A stretch of 64,000 nt of DNA from Dermatemys mawii. Its lineage: Eukaryota; Chordata; Testudines; Dermatemydidae. This document shows positions 1 through 13,679 of the stretch, piece by piece (positions within the stretch are counted from its first letter, which is position 1; each line of letters begins with the position of its first letter). The translations under genes and the position numbers were made by a program. The stretch lies in NCBI GenBank assembly GCA_007922305.1, contig ML677387.1, forward strand, positions 1,528,227-1,592,226, in the 5' to 3' direction. The notes beneath the pieces are model-generated. The model made no database searches. It saw only the letters and a list, made by a program, of their open reading frames with translations, and was not told the DNA's origin.

Positions 1-981
1 CCAGTGAACGCTGCTTCCACCGCGAGGGGTGAGAAGGGGATTCAGACTCCCTGGCTCGGTCAGAGCTGCGCCCTCGGCAGAGCCGCTGCGAAGCGTGAAG
101 GGGGATGTCAAGGAAGAAGACTGAGACCCTCCCGGCTCCTTTTAGCCAAGGGGGCTGAACAGGCATTGGATGGTAACTACATCTGGTGCGTGAACTTGGC
201 TTCATTGTAACCCATGGCCAAGAAGGAGAGATCCATTATCAACTCCCTGGACACCCACTTGTCTGAGACCCATCTCCCCGCAGGGCTGGCATTTCATTAC
301 ACACACACACACCCTCCTCCCCGCTCAAACCATCTCCTTCCTTACAGTCCTAGACCAAACCAGGGGAGATTCTTCCTGCCTCCTCCCATCCCAGCTTCTC
401 CCTGACAGCTCAGAGTGCTGGGCATCACTGTGCCTCTAATGGGACTGGCCCCAATGCAAGACCCACAACAGGCTTCTTAACGTCACAGCCCATGCCTAGG
501 CAAGCCTGTCATCACCAGACAACCACTCCTGCTGCAACCAGCTTCCAGGACTGAATGGCTTACGGTGGGAAACAGCAGCATTCAAGAAGAGCCAATAGAA
601 GGGGTGGCTTAGAGTTCGACTGACAAAATATCTGCTTAGCCTTTGGAGCCAAGTGTAAGGGGGGTGTGTGTGTGCGCGGGATAAACTCGGAAACCAGAGA
701 CAAGCTGTGCAACGTTTGCTTTCCAGAGCATCAGAGGCTCCCTGCACGTGCATCTGTCATTCCAGCGTCGCCCTGTCTCTGGCCAGCATTGAGATGAGGC
801 CGTGTTTAAACACTCTGGGGCCAGCTTCTCATCTTGGTTGTACTGATGTAAAGCCAGGTAGCTCTTTTGACTGCAATAGAGTCATTCCAGCTGTGCACTG
901 AGGCTTTGTCGTGACGAGGACTAAGGAGTCATGGTTAGGCCAGGCTTAGCCAACAGTGCTAGCTAAGCCCAGACTAAACTT

Positions 982-1015
982 GGCCCTTTTCCTAGTGTAG
1001 TCCTAGGAAAAGGCC
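982..1015. repeat. Short perfect hairpin
   Basis: An 11-bp stem CCTTTTCCTAG (985-995) pairs perfectly with CTAGGAAAAGG (1003-1013) across a 7-nt loop, extendable by two G-C pairs with one bulge. The surroundings repeat the words TAGC and GCTAA, so this may be the core of an old palindromic element. Confidence 0.6.
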
Positions 1016-2929
1016 TGAGCTTGATGTTAGCTGGGCATGTTCTAGCCAAGGCAGGAGCGGAGCTTGGCCACACTCCCTAGCCAAGACAAAGCCTGAGATC
1101 AGAATCTGGCTCTGGGATTTGGGGATGAAATCCAGATGTCTTGATCCAGTGGTATTCTCTCTTTGCATCTATTGGCGCAAAACTATAATATGCCCCCGCC
1201 CTACCCTCGCCAAGAGCTTAGAAAAGTAGGGCAGAAAGCTGACTAACAATAGAGATTGGACTATAATGGGGTACTTCTGTCCTCCAAAGCAGAGGTCAGT
1301 AAATCTGTTTGAGTTCCTTTAGAAACCAGCCTGGCTTCCCTGCCTGCAGCTTTTTGGATTCACAGGACAGACTTGTAGGGCCCTATTTGCTGCCAATTCT
1401 GATTCCTATTCTCTGCCCCGCCTTCCCTCTCCCTGCACTGAAAAGCAAAGATGAAGCAATCAAGAACTGATAACCTGAGGAATGCCCCTCGAGAAGGATA
1501 ACCCTGAGAGGAGCAGGAGCTCTGAAAATAAGAGCAGGCCGGAAGGTGTCTGGCACCAGAGTCCACAGGCTGGAGAAGTTATCTTGGAGCCAAAGCTCAC
1601 ACTCTCTTGGCTTTCTGAACAGTTTAATCTGCCATTGCTGAAGAACAAAATCTTAGAATTTATGGGGCCTCATTTAGTTAGTTTCCTTCTCTCTCAGTCT
1701 CGGTGGTGCATAAACTCCATTTGGGCATGTGCTGAGGGAGAAGCCGGGACTGGCAGAACCAGGAGTTTCTGGGCCCAGCACTGAACCTCATGGTCACGTC
1801 ACACACATGCCTGAATACCTTGCACCTCAGATTCCTAACCACATCCTGGCCATTGAGCCTAGTTCCTCTCCTCTGAGGGCTTAGTGCAGGGGTGGCCCAC
1901 AACTCCCCCTTGCCCTGCAAGAGGCGGAAAAGGGGCTTGTGTTCTACTTTGTGACAAGTAAATAAAGCCAGAAAAAGCTTTGCCCCTCCGAAGGAGGAAG
2001 GCTGCATGTTTTGTTGCATTAGAAAGTTAGGTCGTGTCTAGTCTGCGGTGCCTCAAGAACTACTGAGATGATGACATCACAAGAGTTCAGTCATGACAGG
2101 ATGGATTTCCAGGCAGGAGATGTATAAGTCCCTAGATGGTTACATCATGTTCGACTCTGTTTTGTTTTTGTTAACTCCTGTTTTACTCCAGTGCCCGATG
2201 AACACCTGGGAGAAAGGAATTCTCTGCTAATGATCTTGCAGTACACATCCCTGGGACCTCACAGAAATGGAAACAGTGCTTTGACTCTTAGCTGGCTGAG
2301 CAGGTTATGTGGAAGCAAGAATCTGCTGCAGCGTCCCTGCGCAAGCTGGAAGGTATGAGACCTTCCAGCCAAGCATCTGACCAGCCTGAGAGTTATTTTT
2401 CCTACCATCTAGTAACCATGTGCAGGGTGAATGAAGAGCCCATGTGGCAGGCTAGGAGCTAAAAGGGCTGGCCAGGGGTCAGTGGCTGGAGGGGAAACAG
2501 TTGCCTCTGCTGGACTGAAACCGCAAGAAACTGAGAAGAACCAGAGAGGCACGAATGGGGATTTTGGAATCATCTCGGCAGGAGCAGGAATGTAACTGAA
2601 GAGCCATGATTTTCTCTCTTGGCTGCGGAGAAGGGAGCCCGTGTGAAGGAATCCCTGGCTTTCCACAGGCAGCAGCCAAGTGAGAGGGAGGATCAAAGCA
2701 GTGGGAGGGAAACAGAGCTGCTCACCCCTGGTTACTGACGTGCTGTGTCACACCACATGCCAGTGGTATCAGCAAAAGGAAAGGATATTTGTTCAAAGCC
2801 AGCAATGATGGGAAACGCTGGGCCCTCAGTAAATGGTGCCATCTCGTACCTGGTTTTTGGTGTGGGCTCTTCCTGAGAGACACTTTAAAGACTGAGTGCC
2901 CCCGTTGCAGGGGAACTGGGCGCTTCTGT

Positions 2930-3012
2930 AAAATGGGGGGCTGGATAGCAACCTCTTGTGAACGGCATTGTGAGGTCTGCTGGTGTCAAGCGCTGGGTAG
3001 GAGCTCAGGATT
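2930..3012 (+). repeat. MIR/CORE-SINE-like 3' fragment
   Basis: The words CTGTAAAATGGGG, a TTGTGA block and AAGCGCTGGGTAGGAGCTC occur in the order found in MIR-family SINEs. The fragment is diverged. Confidence 0.5.
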
Positions 3013-5239
3013 GTTCTTATTTAACAAACAAACATGTCCGAATCTCCGTGTGTTTCCTTAATGAGGGGTGGGGGTGTCCCAGGGTCACTGGCCAATGAAA
3101 ACTGATCTCCATGAAAAGCAGGTTTCCTTGCCTGTGAATATTAAACCCGACTGGCTGCCTCAAACCTCATGTTTCCTTTTTACCCTTCCCACTCCGTGTT
3201 TCCTCTCTGCCTGTCAGGCTGGGCAGTGGGAATAGCCTCATCTGATCACATCTTGTCTGCAGCCTCACACAAACTTCTTTTTCTGATCACACAGGAGTTA
3301 TTTGCCAGGATGCTGCCGTGATTGGGTGGCAAACCCAGCAGAGGAATGCTCTTTTTTCTTTAGTTCCCGAGGCAACATTTCTCTTGGTGTTGGGTTTCTA
3401 CAAAATCCTAAATTCTGCATGTATCATGTCAATATTACTAACTACAGCTGCCTGCTGCGGTACCATCTTTTATCAGGGACCGCACTATGCTCCTGCTTGG
3501 CTTTTTTGCTCTTCCTTCCCTCTCTGTTCCTGTCTCCTATGATCTCTCTTCCCACACACACCCATACCCAAAACATGACTCATTTAAAAGCCCCTGGACA
3601 TACACCCCTTGTCTCTTTGGTGGGGGGTTATGCTTAGTCATGTTACTTGAAGGGGGAGTTCACACCTATCCATCTCAATTGGGGCTTTAACTCAACCCAT
3701 AACAGGCTTGGCTCAAACAGTACCTCATCCGTTAGCTATTTACCTATATGCAGATGTGGAGCACTCTCATAACATGATCAACGGCTCTGAAAACCAGGTC
3801 CCATACATGCATTTGCACTTTGAAGAGTGATTCCAGCAAAGTGACAGTCTGGGAGTCTAGAGTTCATGGCCCTCCATGTTCAGAACAAATCTGCTCAATG
3901 TAAAAGTAAACCAATTTTTTTTCTCCTACCTGCCAGCTCTGCAAGCTCCCTCAGAGATCTGAGAGTCAATCTGGGTACTTTTCTCATGTCTAGAGGCTCC
4001 TCAGACAATGAAGTTGCACAGATATCAATGCAGGACAGAAATAACTCAGCAGTTTGGAAGTCAGCTAAGAATGCTGGTGGTACACAAGCCAGCTCCCTCT
4101 CACATAGCTGTGTTGGTTCTGCAAGGCTCACAGGAACAAAGTCTTATTTTGGTCTCTATCACTAGCTAGCGCTCAGAGCTGTCGATTAAATAGTTTCCAT
4201 CACTATTCACTGTATCTTCAGCCTAGACGTGCACATTTTAGCACAATGAAAAATAGGAAATTATTTTACAACTGCCCTTCAGAGCCCGTACAATTTTCTC
4301 AGGCTGTTTGGACTCTCTGCCTCCAGAGTGTATTCTCCAATCTGTGCCACCTAGCTGGGAACAAGGAAGACATTATTCTGATAGGTAATATTTTAAGAAT
4401 GTTGACGAGTTTGGAGTTCAGTTTCAGATTGTTGGGTGCTTTTCTAATTTCACTGCAAGAAGTAGGCAGAAAATGACTCAGATAATACCCTTAATTTCCT
4501 GCAAATGGATAATGTTTCCTTGAAAGCAGTTCTCTCTGATAGTCTTTAAATGTATCTTAAGAGAATATCTTATACAATCTAATATAGGATAATGGGAGAC
4601 GGCAGGTTCTTCAGACTAGTATTCGAGATCTGTGTCTGCTCCAGCTTCTGAACTCAATTCTTTCCTAAGTGCACTTAGTCATTGGCTACGAAAGTTTAAG
4701 GTAATTTGACCAGATAATTGTCCTTTCAGCACTCTCTTTGCTTAGGTTGGCTGATTTAAACAAGAGGCAGATCTGGCCAGAAAGGTCTAGCAGCACAAGG
4801 AACATCTGAAGCCGTGTTTCTCTTTAGATAAAGTGCTACCCAAACAAGAGTCTGGTGGATTTTTATTTAAGTAAGAAAATTAAACACTTTTACTAACTAA
4901 CTACAAGTGTCAATGTGGCAAAAGTATGTCCAGTCCATGGGCTAGTCAAACGCTGTGTTGATAATCTCGGTCCAGAGACATGGCCTCCGGTAGGCTGCCC
5001 CCCGAGTAACTGAGTTCAGTATCTGTCCTAGATGTTGAGGACAGTGCTAAGCAGCATCATGAACAAGGCCTAAACTCCCTGAGGGGCTGCTGCTGGGTGC
5101 AGAGCAGGCTTTCAGATCCTTCCTTGAACTCTCCTCTCTCACGATGCTTAGAAAACACTTGACACTTGACTGCGACCACTGCTGTTCATGCTAACCAGTA
5201 GCATCTCTGGGTGCCTGCATCCAGCCAGCGTCACTTGTC

Positions 5240-5370
5240 GTATTCTTAGATCGTACAATCTTTGGGCCAGGGACCAGTCTTTGGTACAGGTTTGATTGTG
5301 CAGTGCCTAGCACAAGGGAACTCTGGTCCATGAGGACGGTTCCTTGGTGCTACCACAACACAAAGAACAA
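5240..5370 (+). repeat. LINE/SINE 3'-tail fragment
   Basis: It contains the order TTAGATCGTA, GGGCCAGGGACCAGTCTTT, GTGCCTAGCACAAGGG and TCCATGA, the 3' tail shared by an abundant sauropsid LINE/SINE group. Related tails occur near 18.6, 31.2 and 51.9 kb in this window. Confidence 0.55.
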
Positions 5371-7187
5371 TCATCCCATTCCTGGTAACATCTTGGATTC
5401 CAAACAGTCCCATTTATGGCACAGACTTTCACTCAATTCTCGCCTCCCACGTTTATCAACTGCTTGCCTTCCCCTTTCCTGGGACTGTAGGGACCAGTGC
5501 ATGAGAACCCCAGCAGAACAGAGCGGCCCTTTCCAGTTCCAGTCTTTGCTCCCTGCATCTCCGCCTCATTCCAGCAAAAACACCACTCCCAAGTCCCTGC
5601 TGGGCCCTTTTGCTGAAGTCTGGGCATTAGGCCTTATGAAAACAGCTTCAGATGCTGCTGAGGTGGGGCGGAGTTGAACATCAAAGGGAAGCTCTTAGAA
5701 AGCCTGCTCCCTACCCAGGCAGCACTATGAAGGAGAAGGGCAGCCCTGGGTTCTCAGTCATAGGAGCTGTGAGTTCCCTAGTGCCCTGGGGGAAGAAAGA
5801 TGAAATATCTTTTCTTTCTGATGTTTGCATGGGCTGTTGCTAATGCCCACAGCCAGCTCCATGCACAATAAGCCCAAATCTCTTTAAGGTCTTTCCAGGG
5901 AACTCATCACCGTGGTGTCTAAGAGTAACAAAGTACAGGCCCTTTCAAGGCCACTGAGCACAGGAGAAGATGGGAGAGAACGGATTCATTCGGCATGTAG
6001 CTACAGGTCTGTGGGACATGGTTTCGCTCAAGAGCCAGGTGATCCCCAGGGCTGCCCTTACCCAGTGGTGGGGCTGTGCCAAGGAACAGGAGGACCAGAG
6101 AGAAACAGCGAGTGCAGAGGGGGGGTCTATCCCTGCAGGACCGGAGGTGCTCAACATTGCTAAGCTGTGGTCCTGCTTAATCAGGGGAGAAGTGATCAAG
6201 CTCCCTTTACCCCCCACTACACTTCTGGGGTGGGGCTGCAGCCGCAGGTGTCAGATGGGGCTCTCTGGGGACACAGCGCCTGGAGAGTTATTAGGACTGG
6301 CCCAGATGGGATGTTCTCTCCCAGCATGCCTTTCTGAGGACTGTTCCTTTAAATTTGGCACAGACAAGCAGCTGGAGCCCTAAAATGGCCATTTTACAAA
6401 CTGCTGCTGCTTGCTGTAGCTCCTGATCTTCCAGCTGGTGAGTGTATCTTTCTGTCTCTACTTCGTCCATGGGAGGGGGCCCGTTTTCCTGCACAGAGCT
6501 CCTCTTCTAACCTCCTAAATGCCAGGCCTAAAACTTACAGCATCTCTGTGTCCTGGGCTCAGAAATGCCTGCTCTGTTCAGCTCCCGTAACTCCTGTGCA
6601 GGCCTGAGGAATATGTGCTTTGCTCTTCCCTGGCTGACCTGTCTGCAGCCATGGACTAGATGGAAATAGTCTGGGCTGGCAGCTAGGCAATGCTGCTCTC
6701 AGCCCCTTTTCTGAAGTGTTGCCAGCTCTGAGTCTTGTGATTATGGAAGGTTTCCTTAAAGCCCCTGCTCCTGGAGTCATGCTATTACATGAGCTTCTCA
6801 GATTTCTTTCTTTGTTGGGGTGGGGGGAGGGTGGTAAAGTACCTTTTTAGCCTCAATATGAGCCTGGAGGAAAGCTTGACAATGTGAATCCTAAGGCTCC
6901 AAGCCCAAATACAGAGACACCACTTTTATGATTTCTGTAAACTCTCATGATTTTGGGGGGCCCTGGCTCATGGTTTTTAACTCTTTGAGGCTGGCAGAGC
7001 TAGAAGGTTGATTGTCAGGGTGCTCCCTGTGGTGGTAGGTTTGCAGCGCAGGCTCCTTAGTCGAACATGAAATCTAGTCTCAGTAACAAATGTGTGTTCG
7101 TTTCCTTTCATCCCCTGGTGACGTGGGCTCACGCTGGGCCCACAAATGCACTGAGCTCCAGCCTTGTGGCCCTGACATTGTGTGCTT

Positions 7188-7196
<9 letters not shown>

Positions 7197-7232
<36 letters not shown>
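7197..7232 (+). repeat. (CT)18 microsatellite
   Basis: A perfect 36-bp CT dinucleotide run, preceded by degenerate GCTCGCTCG. Confidence 0.97.
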
Positions 7233-7235
<3 letters not shown>

Positions 7236-10200
7236 GAAAGATGCCCAGGGTGGATTGAGCCAAGGAACAAGATTAATTCTGCCCCAGAACAAGCTGATGC
7301 TCTCAGGCGGGCGTTGGAGAAGAGGCTTTGTGCAGATTGCCTACAACCCAACAGAACAGCCCATGCCTGGCCAGTCACTCTCATTCCGGACAGAGTCTGG
7401 GGGACAAGCCTGTCCGTTGAGTTTGGAAGGTGCTGTGTGTCCTCACAGCCAGTGTGTTCTCTACTTTACCGACCCCTGACCACCAGGGCAGCAGGCCATG
7501 CTCTCGGGCCTGGCAGGGGCAGTCTGTCAGGAGGAGTTCTGTTCTGGGCTTTACTTTCACATCTTGTACTGCTTTCCAGTCTGCCTAGTGCTCAGCTCTG
7601 TCTTCCCTGCAACCCTGTGCAATTTCTGGGCTAATAACATTGGCTCAGAGTGACCCCAGCTGTTGCTTCCCCCCCTCGCTGTGGGCTGCAGATGGGGACC
7701 AGCTGGCACCCCCACTGTGGCGCTGGAAGCCAGCTCTTCTCTATTAGTGAGTGGAACTCGTGAAATATTTGTAACATTGCGATGCTGAGCGGTGACCCCA
7801 GGACTAGCAGTGCCACCCCCAGATGCAGCTGGCTTGCCACAGGGCGTGAGGGGAAATGTTTGCAGTAACAGCTGCTGTGTGTTTTGTATCGGCTTTTGCT
7901 TTTTCAGTCCCTGTGCTCTGGGCCAGGAGAACAGAGCCTGACTGCAGAGGCTGGGCTCGGGGGTTTGCTGCACCAGCCATGCTTCTGCCCATAGCTAAAT
8001 AGAAAGAAACAGGTGGAAGTCTCCCATTTGTTCTGTGCAAGGGAGTGCGTGTCCTGAGAGAGCAGGTAAAGCAGGGGACAGAACGTGGATTGTGCCTATA
8101 AAGATCTAGCTGCGGATTGTGTCACAGAGGGGACACCCCTGGTAGAGCTGGCTGCTGTGCGGAGGTCGGTAGGAGGTTGACCAGGAGGCAGAATATACAA
8201 AAGGGTCATTTTCAGTGCAGCCTAAAGACCTGTACGCCGCAAAGCTGCGTGGCTAGGAGAAGCCAGGTCTGTTCTGGTTTAATCTACAAAGCGTCCTCTA
8301 AGCGCACAGGGTACCAGGGTGTAACACGGAACTCAGTTGGCGGGGGGTCCATTTCCAAATGGTTTTGTTGCTGTCTTTGGCTGGGGTCTTGAAGTCTGTC
8401 CCATTGCCCTTGCGCTTCCGGAGCTGGCAGGGGCTGGCGTGGGACCTTTCCTGGCATGTAGCATGTGGCCTTGGGCCCATCCCCTTTTCTGAATGGGGAT
8501 GGGCCCCACGCATCCAGAGAGGTAGGATGCGTGGGTGGCTTAGCTGGTTGTTAGGCAGTGTTTTTCTGGTAGCTGTGCATGGAGTGCTATCCTCACCCGC
8601 CCGCAGCTCAGCTGGACGGCACTCAGTCAGGATTGCAAAATGTGGGGTTGAAAGAAGCCAGCCTTGGAGTTCGGAAGTTCAAGTAATTTTGTTGTTCATT
8701 TCTACTTGGCTGGAACAGGCCTGGATGCAGCTCTGGGGCCTGGGCTTTGAAGCTTCAGCTGCTGCTGTCGGTATGGAGCAAACAGAACCCTTTGAAGTCT
8801 TGTTGGTTTAGACAACTCTTCATTACAGCACACACTAATGATCGGCTGATTTTATGAGTTTGAATTTCTTAGGGCAGCTTTTTAACCAAGACAACTGCCT
8901 TCAAAGGGGTCCTGTCAAGAGAATGTTCATTTCTGGGTAACATTCCCTCTCGCTGGCTTTAATTACCCCTGGAAAATGATGTCTTGACCAAATTCTTCCC
9001 CGCCCTGGCACACAAACCTGGCTTTGTTATTGTAGGGTTGCTTGCACCAACCAGACTGTGTGTGTGCTGGGGGGTTGTTGTAGGGTTGCTGCCAGCTCTT
9101 TAAAATGAGCAAAGTCCAGCAGTGCATAATGTGCTTGTGGTTTTGTCTTGGAGGGGCAGCACAGCTGGAACCCTACAAATGCTAAGAGGAATAGTATGGG
9201 CTCTGTCTGGCTTTTCTCTCCTCCGTCTGTCTGTCCTCCTGCAAACTGCTCGTGAGCAGCGTCTCTGCTTTTCAACTAGGAACCCCAGCACAGCCCCAGA
9301 GGCACAGCTACAGCACCGTGGTGCCATAGGGGAGATGCGTCTCTCTTACATTGCTGGACAGAGTTTTCCTGTGAATGTCGGTAATCCTCATCCCCCAAAG
9401 CAGCAGTAGCTAGGTCAACAGCAGAATTCTTCTAGTGTGTCTACAGCAGGGTGAGGTCAGTTTAACAAAGATGTCTAGGGTGTGAATTTTTCACACCCCT
9501 GAGCAATGTAACTGCGTCCATCTAAGTGTTCAGTGCATACCAGGCCTCAGTAAATCCCTAAGCAAGGAGAGTTCTTGTTGTGTTTTTGTAGCCACCACCA
9601 CGTTCATGCTAATAACTCTCATCCTTCATACAATGTACACACGCCTCCACCAGCCATCTTCTTGGAACAACCCGACAAAAGGCACTTCCCAAAGCAGATG
9701 TTGATAATGACCATTGCGCTGCTTCTCTAGCACAGTAAATGGGCCTTGTACAAGGTCCCTGCCCTGCGGAGCCCAACCAACTTCAGCTACCTGACTCATT
9801 CCAACTGCAAATGTCCTACTTGCCTTGAGCAGAAACTCCCTCAAAAAGTGACCATCACTGGGCTCTGAAGGGACACGGCAAACCTGGTGGGCGAGAGACA
9901 TGGGCAGTAATGAGCTAAAGGTCTGCAGTAATGTCCCGGCATAACCAGCCGCCTTTAGGTATGCCCAGTAAAACACACACAGGCCTTGCAATTGCCCCAG
10001 AAAGTCCCCACCTGCTGCCCAACGCTGCTCCAGTGGCCTCAGCACTGAAATGTTTCTTGCGTTCCCTGACTGCAGCACTGGAGGGATCTGAGTCATTTTG
10101 CACATGTACTAGAGATGGAACAGAACCAACCCGCCTGTCCCTGGCAGGTGGACAGGCTCAAACGTCAGATCGGGGAGGTGAATCAAAACGAAACCTGGAC

Positions 10201-10852
10201 CTGGATCTGACTCCCAATTTCTCACATGGGGAGCAATTTATCATGGCCTTTGCTACCCCTCAGAAATACAACCCCTCACCCCATTTCTGGCAGAGGAAGG
10301 GGGTAAAACTTGTATCTGAAGCTTGTGGCCTGAGCCTATATATAACATTTACACTCCTCACTCACTCACCCTGGAACTGGTGCATTGTGTTGTGCACGCC
10401 TGCATGCACACACACACGGCAAACCCAGGACATGAGTGCATCACTTACACACCTATAACTTAAAGCTGTCATAAAGTTAGTTTGAAATGCACTGGGCCTT
10501 CTGCAACAGGCCAGGGCAAACTCTTCTCTCCATGTAGTATTATTGGTGGCTACAGCTGGACATCTCTGGTGAAAGAGAGGCGACATCCATTTTTCTTGCC
10601 CATCTTTCAGGTTCATCCCAATCCCACATTTCTCTGTACGTGTATAAACATTGTCTGTCAGATTTATCTGGGTGAGAGCCTCTCCTTGCCAGAGACTGAG
10701 TTGTCCCCGCAAACCCAGACACCTCTTAGGCCATGGAACAGCTCAAATCCAGACCAGCCTGGCCTCGAGTCTGCAGAGACTCTGGAGGTGGCATTTCTGC
10801 ACCTCAGAGGGAGCTGAGGCTGTTGAGAGGGAACAAGGCTAAAGGAGTTTTA

Positions 10853-11110
10853 GGCAGGACAGATAGTCCAGTGGTTCGGGCACTGCTGGGTCTCGAAAGT
10901 GCTGGGTTCAAGTCCCTCTTCGGCTACAGACTCTATGCGACCTTGGGCAAGCTAGTTAGGCTGAGATTCTCAATGGTATTTAGCATCCCAACATCTACTG
11001 AAATCGTCTGTCTGTCTGCCAAAGGGGAGAGAATAGCACCTCCCCACCTCGCTGGGATGGTGTGAGATCATCAGATACTATGGGCTGGGAGGGCTGCGTA
11101 TGTGCCAGAG
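10853..11110 (+). repeat. tRNA-derived SINE (MIR/CORE-like)
   Basis: The tRNA-like head has an A-box region (ATAGTCCAGTGGTTCGGGCA) and a B-box (GGGTTCAAGTCCC). It continues into ACCTTGGGCAAGCTAGTTAG, a CORE-type body, then GAATAGCACCTCCCCACCTC and a tail around CATCAGATACTATGG. This is the most complete SINE in the window. It is not a functional tRNA gene, since there is no tRNA 3' half. Confidence 0.75.
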
Positions 11111-12626
11111 AGAGGGGGGGCTTGTGTGTCTGAGATGAGCCTTCCAAAAACAGTATATAAGAAACCAATGGGGAGGAGGGAATTCTACACAAATGGTGTT
11201 TCACTGCTCCCTGATGGAGGAAAGTGGTGAAACACGACCATTGGAATGTAGGGGTGGGACTTTCACTGATGCAGCCTATGCAGGATTCTGGCTCATTCCC
11301 AGAATCCCCATTCTCCCCCTACCTAAAGATTTAATGCACAGACAACACTGTGGTGAGTTTGTGAAGAACTGCAACCTCATTAGCACTCTTAGAAAACACA
11401 CCACCTAATATTTGCCAGTGGGCTCTGAATTTGTGAATTCTTCTTGTCCAAACAAACTCACCAAAGACAACTTTGGAAGAGGCCAGTCACCCTTGCTCAT
11501 TTACTCACTGATGTGCAAGGGCCTTCTCCTTAGTGCGACACAGTGAACAGCTACAGCATGGATTTTTGCCACAACAGTGTTCGCTTTAGACAGCCTGTGC
11601 TTCTGAAGGCTATTTCAGCTTAAGTACAGGGAAGGGAAAGTATTTGAATCTGTTTAGTATGGATTTAAGAGGGGTGTTTAAGTAGCCATGTGTTGTTCAC
11701 ACACCAGGGACTGTGGTTATCATCATTAGTCTTGTCTGGTTTTGGTTTGTCACCCCAACTTGCGAGCTGGCTCCTGAAGTGTCTAGGAATAAATTCATCC
11801 TTGTGCTGATTTTCCAGGACGTGGTTCCGGTGCAGGCTCTTTGAACACTCTTGCTCTCACTATTGTCCCTTGACTCATCTGGATAGAGTTTGTGTGTGTG
11901 TGTGGAAAGGAGGCTTACACCTCTTGGTCCTCTCGCACCACTGTGTAGAAGAGAATACAGAGTTCCCTCCCTCCCCCAGGCTGGCATGCGCACACACCAC
12001 ATTTTGGTGGGTGGTACAGGACTCCCCATCCAGGAACCTGATTAGTCTGTAATCTTTCCCTTTCCCCTGCCCCCTCCCTACAGTAGCAGCAGGGCTTACA
12101 TCAGCCCATAGGGAAGTTCTGTGGCAGTTATGAGAAGCTTTTTGTTCTTCCCAGCCTCCTGTGGGGATTCCTGGCTGGCTTTATTCCAAGAACCTAGGAC
12201 CCACTCCAGCTCTGTTGGTCACTGACCAGGCTAGCCCTTCACATGGCAGCAGTCAGAGAGGATGCTACATGCTGTATCTGTGTATGGCACATTAAAGATT
12301 TCTAAAGAGACTCCTGCTTCTACTGCCCTCCCCTCCCCTTCAAAGCTCTGCAGATCTCCTCCCTGCCTCATAACCCTTTGTCCTCTGCCCAAAGTCTACT
12401 GTGCTGCTGGGAAATGAGCCTTGTTCTCACCACACCCTCCTCTTTCTCCTTAGCTGGAACTTCCACCTTTGCTCCCTTCTGGGCATATGTTTGTTTGGAC
12501 AAATACAAGCCACATGTGGGTTAGATAGCGCCCTTCTCGTTCTATCCTGCAAAGAGCCAAGCTGATCCTTACAGGGTTTGGGTGGAGCTGGGGTGCAGCA
12601 GTGTGATGCACCAGGCACTAAAAATA

Positions 12627-12985
12627 AAGTAGAACTTCAGAATTACGAACACCTTGGGACTGGAGGTTGTTTGGAACTCTGAAACATTTGTAACTCGGAA
12701 CAAAATGTTATGGTTCTTCTATCAAAAGTTTACACCTGAACATAGACTTAATGCAGATTTGAAACTTTACTATGCAGAAGAAAAATACTGCTTTTAGCTA
12801 TCTTAAATGAAACAAGCACCAAAAGAGTTTCCTTAGCTTTTTTAAACATTCCCTTTTTTTTAGTAGTTTAATACAGTACCGTGCAGTTTGGGTTTTTTTG
12901 TCTCTGCTGCTGCCTGACTGTATACTTCCAGTTCCAAATGAGGTGTGTGGTTGACAAATCCGTTCATAACTCTGATGTTCCACTG
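12627..12985. mobile_element. Non-autonomous Tc1/mariner-type element (359 bp) with TA duplication
   Basis: The ends are inverted repeats of about 25 bp (19/25 matching), beginning AAGTAGAACTTCAGAATTAC on the left and CAGTGGAACATCAGAGTTAT on the right arm read in reverse. TA flanks each end (12625-12626 and 12986-12987), the signature of mariner-group transposases. There is no transposase reading frame. I recall closely similar sequences as a common repeat in turtle DNA. Confidence 0.75.
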
Positions 12986-13679
12986 TACATAAACTCTCTC
13001 TGCTCCTAGCATTACAGTTGCAGAAACAACAGTATTTTTTTCATTTTGCAAACTATCTGTATTCAAATTAAAAAAGCCTCAGATAAATTATAGCCTAGTT
13101 ACCACTTTAACTTTTGGCATACACAGCTGTACGGATGGATTAACAAACATAGATTAACCAGGTCTGGAAACATAAGCTGAAAAGTCACCAAACACCAGTT
13201 TTCAAGTTTGTACACAAACAGTAAATGTTCTCTTGAAGAAAAGGAGGTGTGGGGAGAGGGAGGAGGAGGAGAAGAATTAATAGCTTCCAAGCAGCGCCTA
13301 AATTGTTCTATTTTCTACTTTCACAGAAGCCAACCATTTCCCACACATCCTTTTTTTAATATGAAATTTTCACTTATGCCCCAACTATGAGTAGTGATGA
13401 AGAACTGTGGGTTCTTCTAGTTGACATTGATTCCAAAGACTAATAATGACCATTTAACTATCAACTGTTAACTTTTGCTGCTGATTATTTTAGCTATTAT
13501 GGGATTGACAGTACAGCATGATCACTATGCATCCTGAGCTTTGGCTTTATCAATGCCCTTAATACTTTGTATGCTGAGGTTTCCAGATCTGGTTAACAAA
13601 GAAGTCGTCCCATTTATGTACTTACCCAAACTCTTGTTTTGGAGTTGAAGAGGGATGGTTTATTAAAGATTTAAAATAA

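Noticed and set aside
7080..7634. Frames containing Ser-Leu or Arg-Glu runs
   Set aside because: The runs are translations of the (CT)18 microsatellite.
8359..8811. 150-codon plus-strand frame with hydrophobic start
   Set aside because: Trp/Leu/Ser-rich composition without family resemblance, no flanking splice or promoter signals; judged a chance frame.
10853..10930. Possible tRNA gene
   Set aside because: A- and B-box-like words are present, but there is no tRNA 3' half or acceptor stem and the sequence continues into a SINE body.
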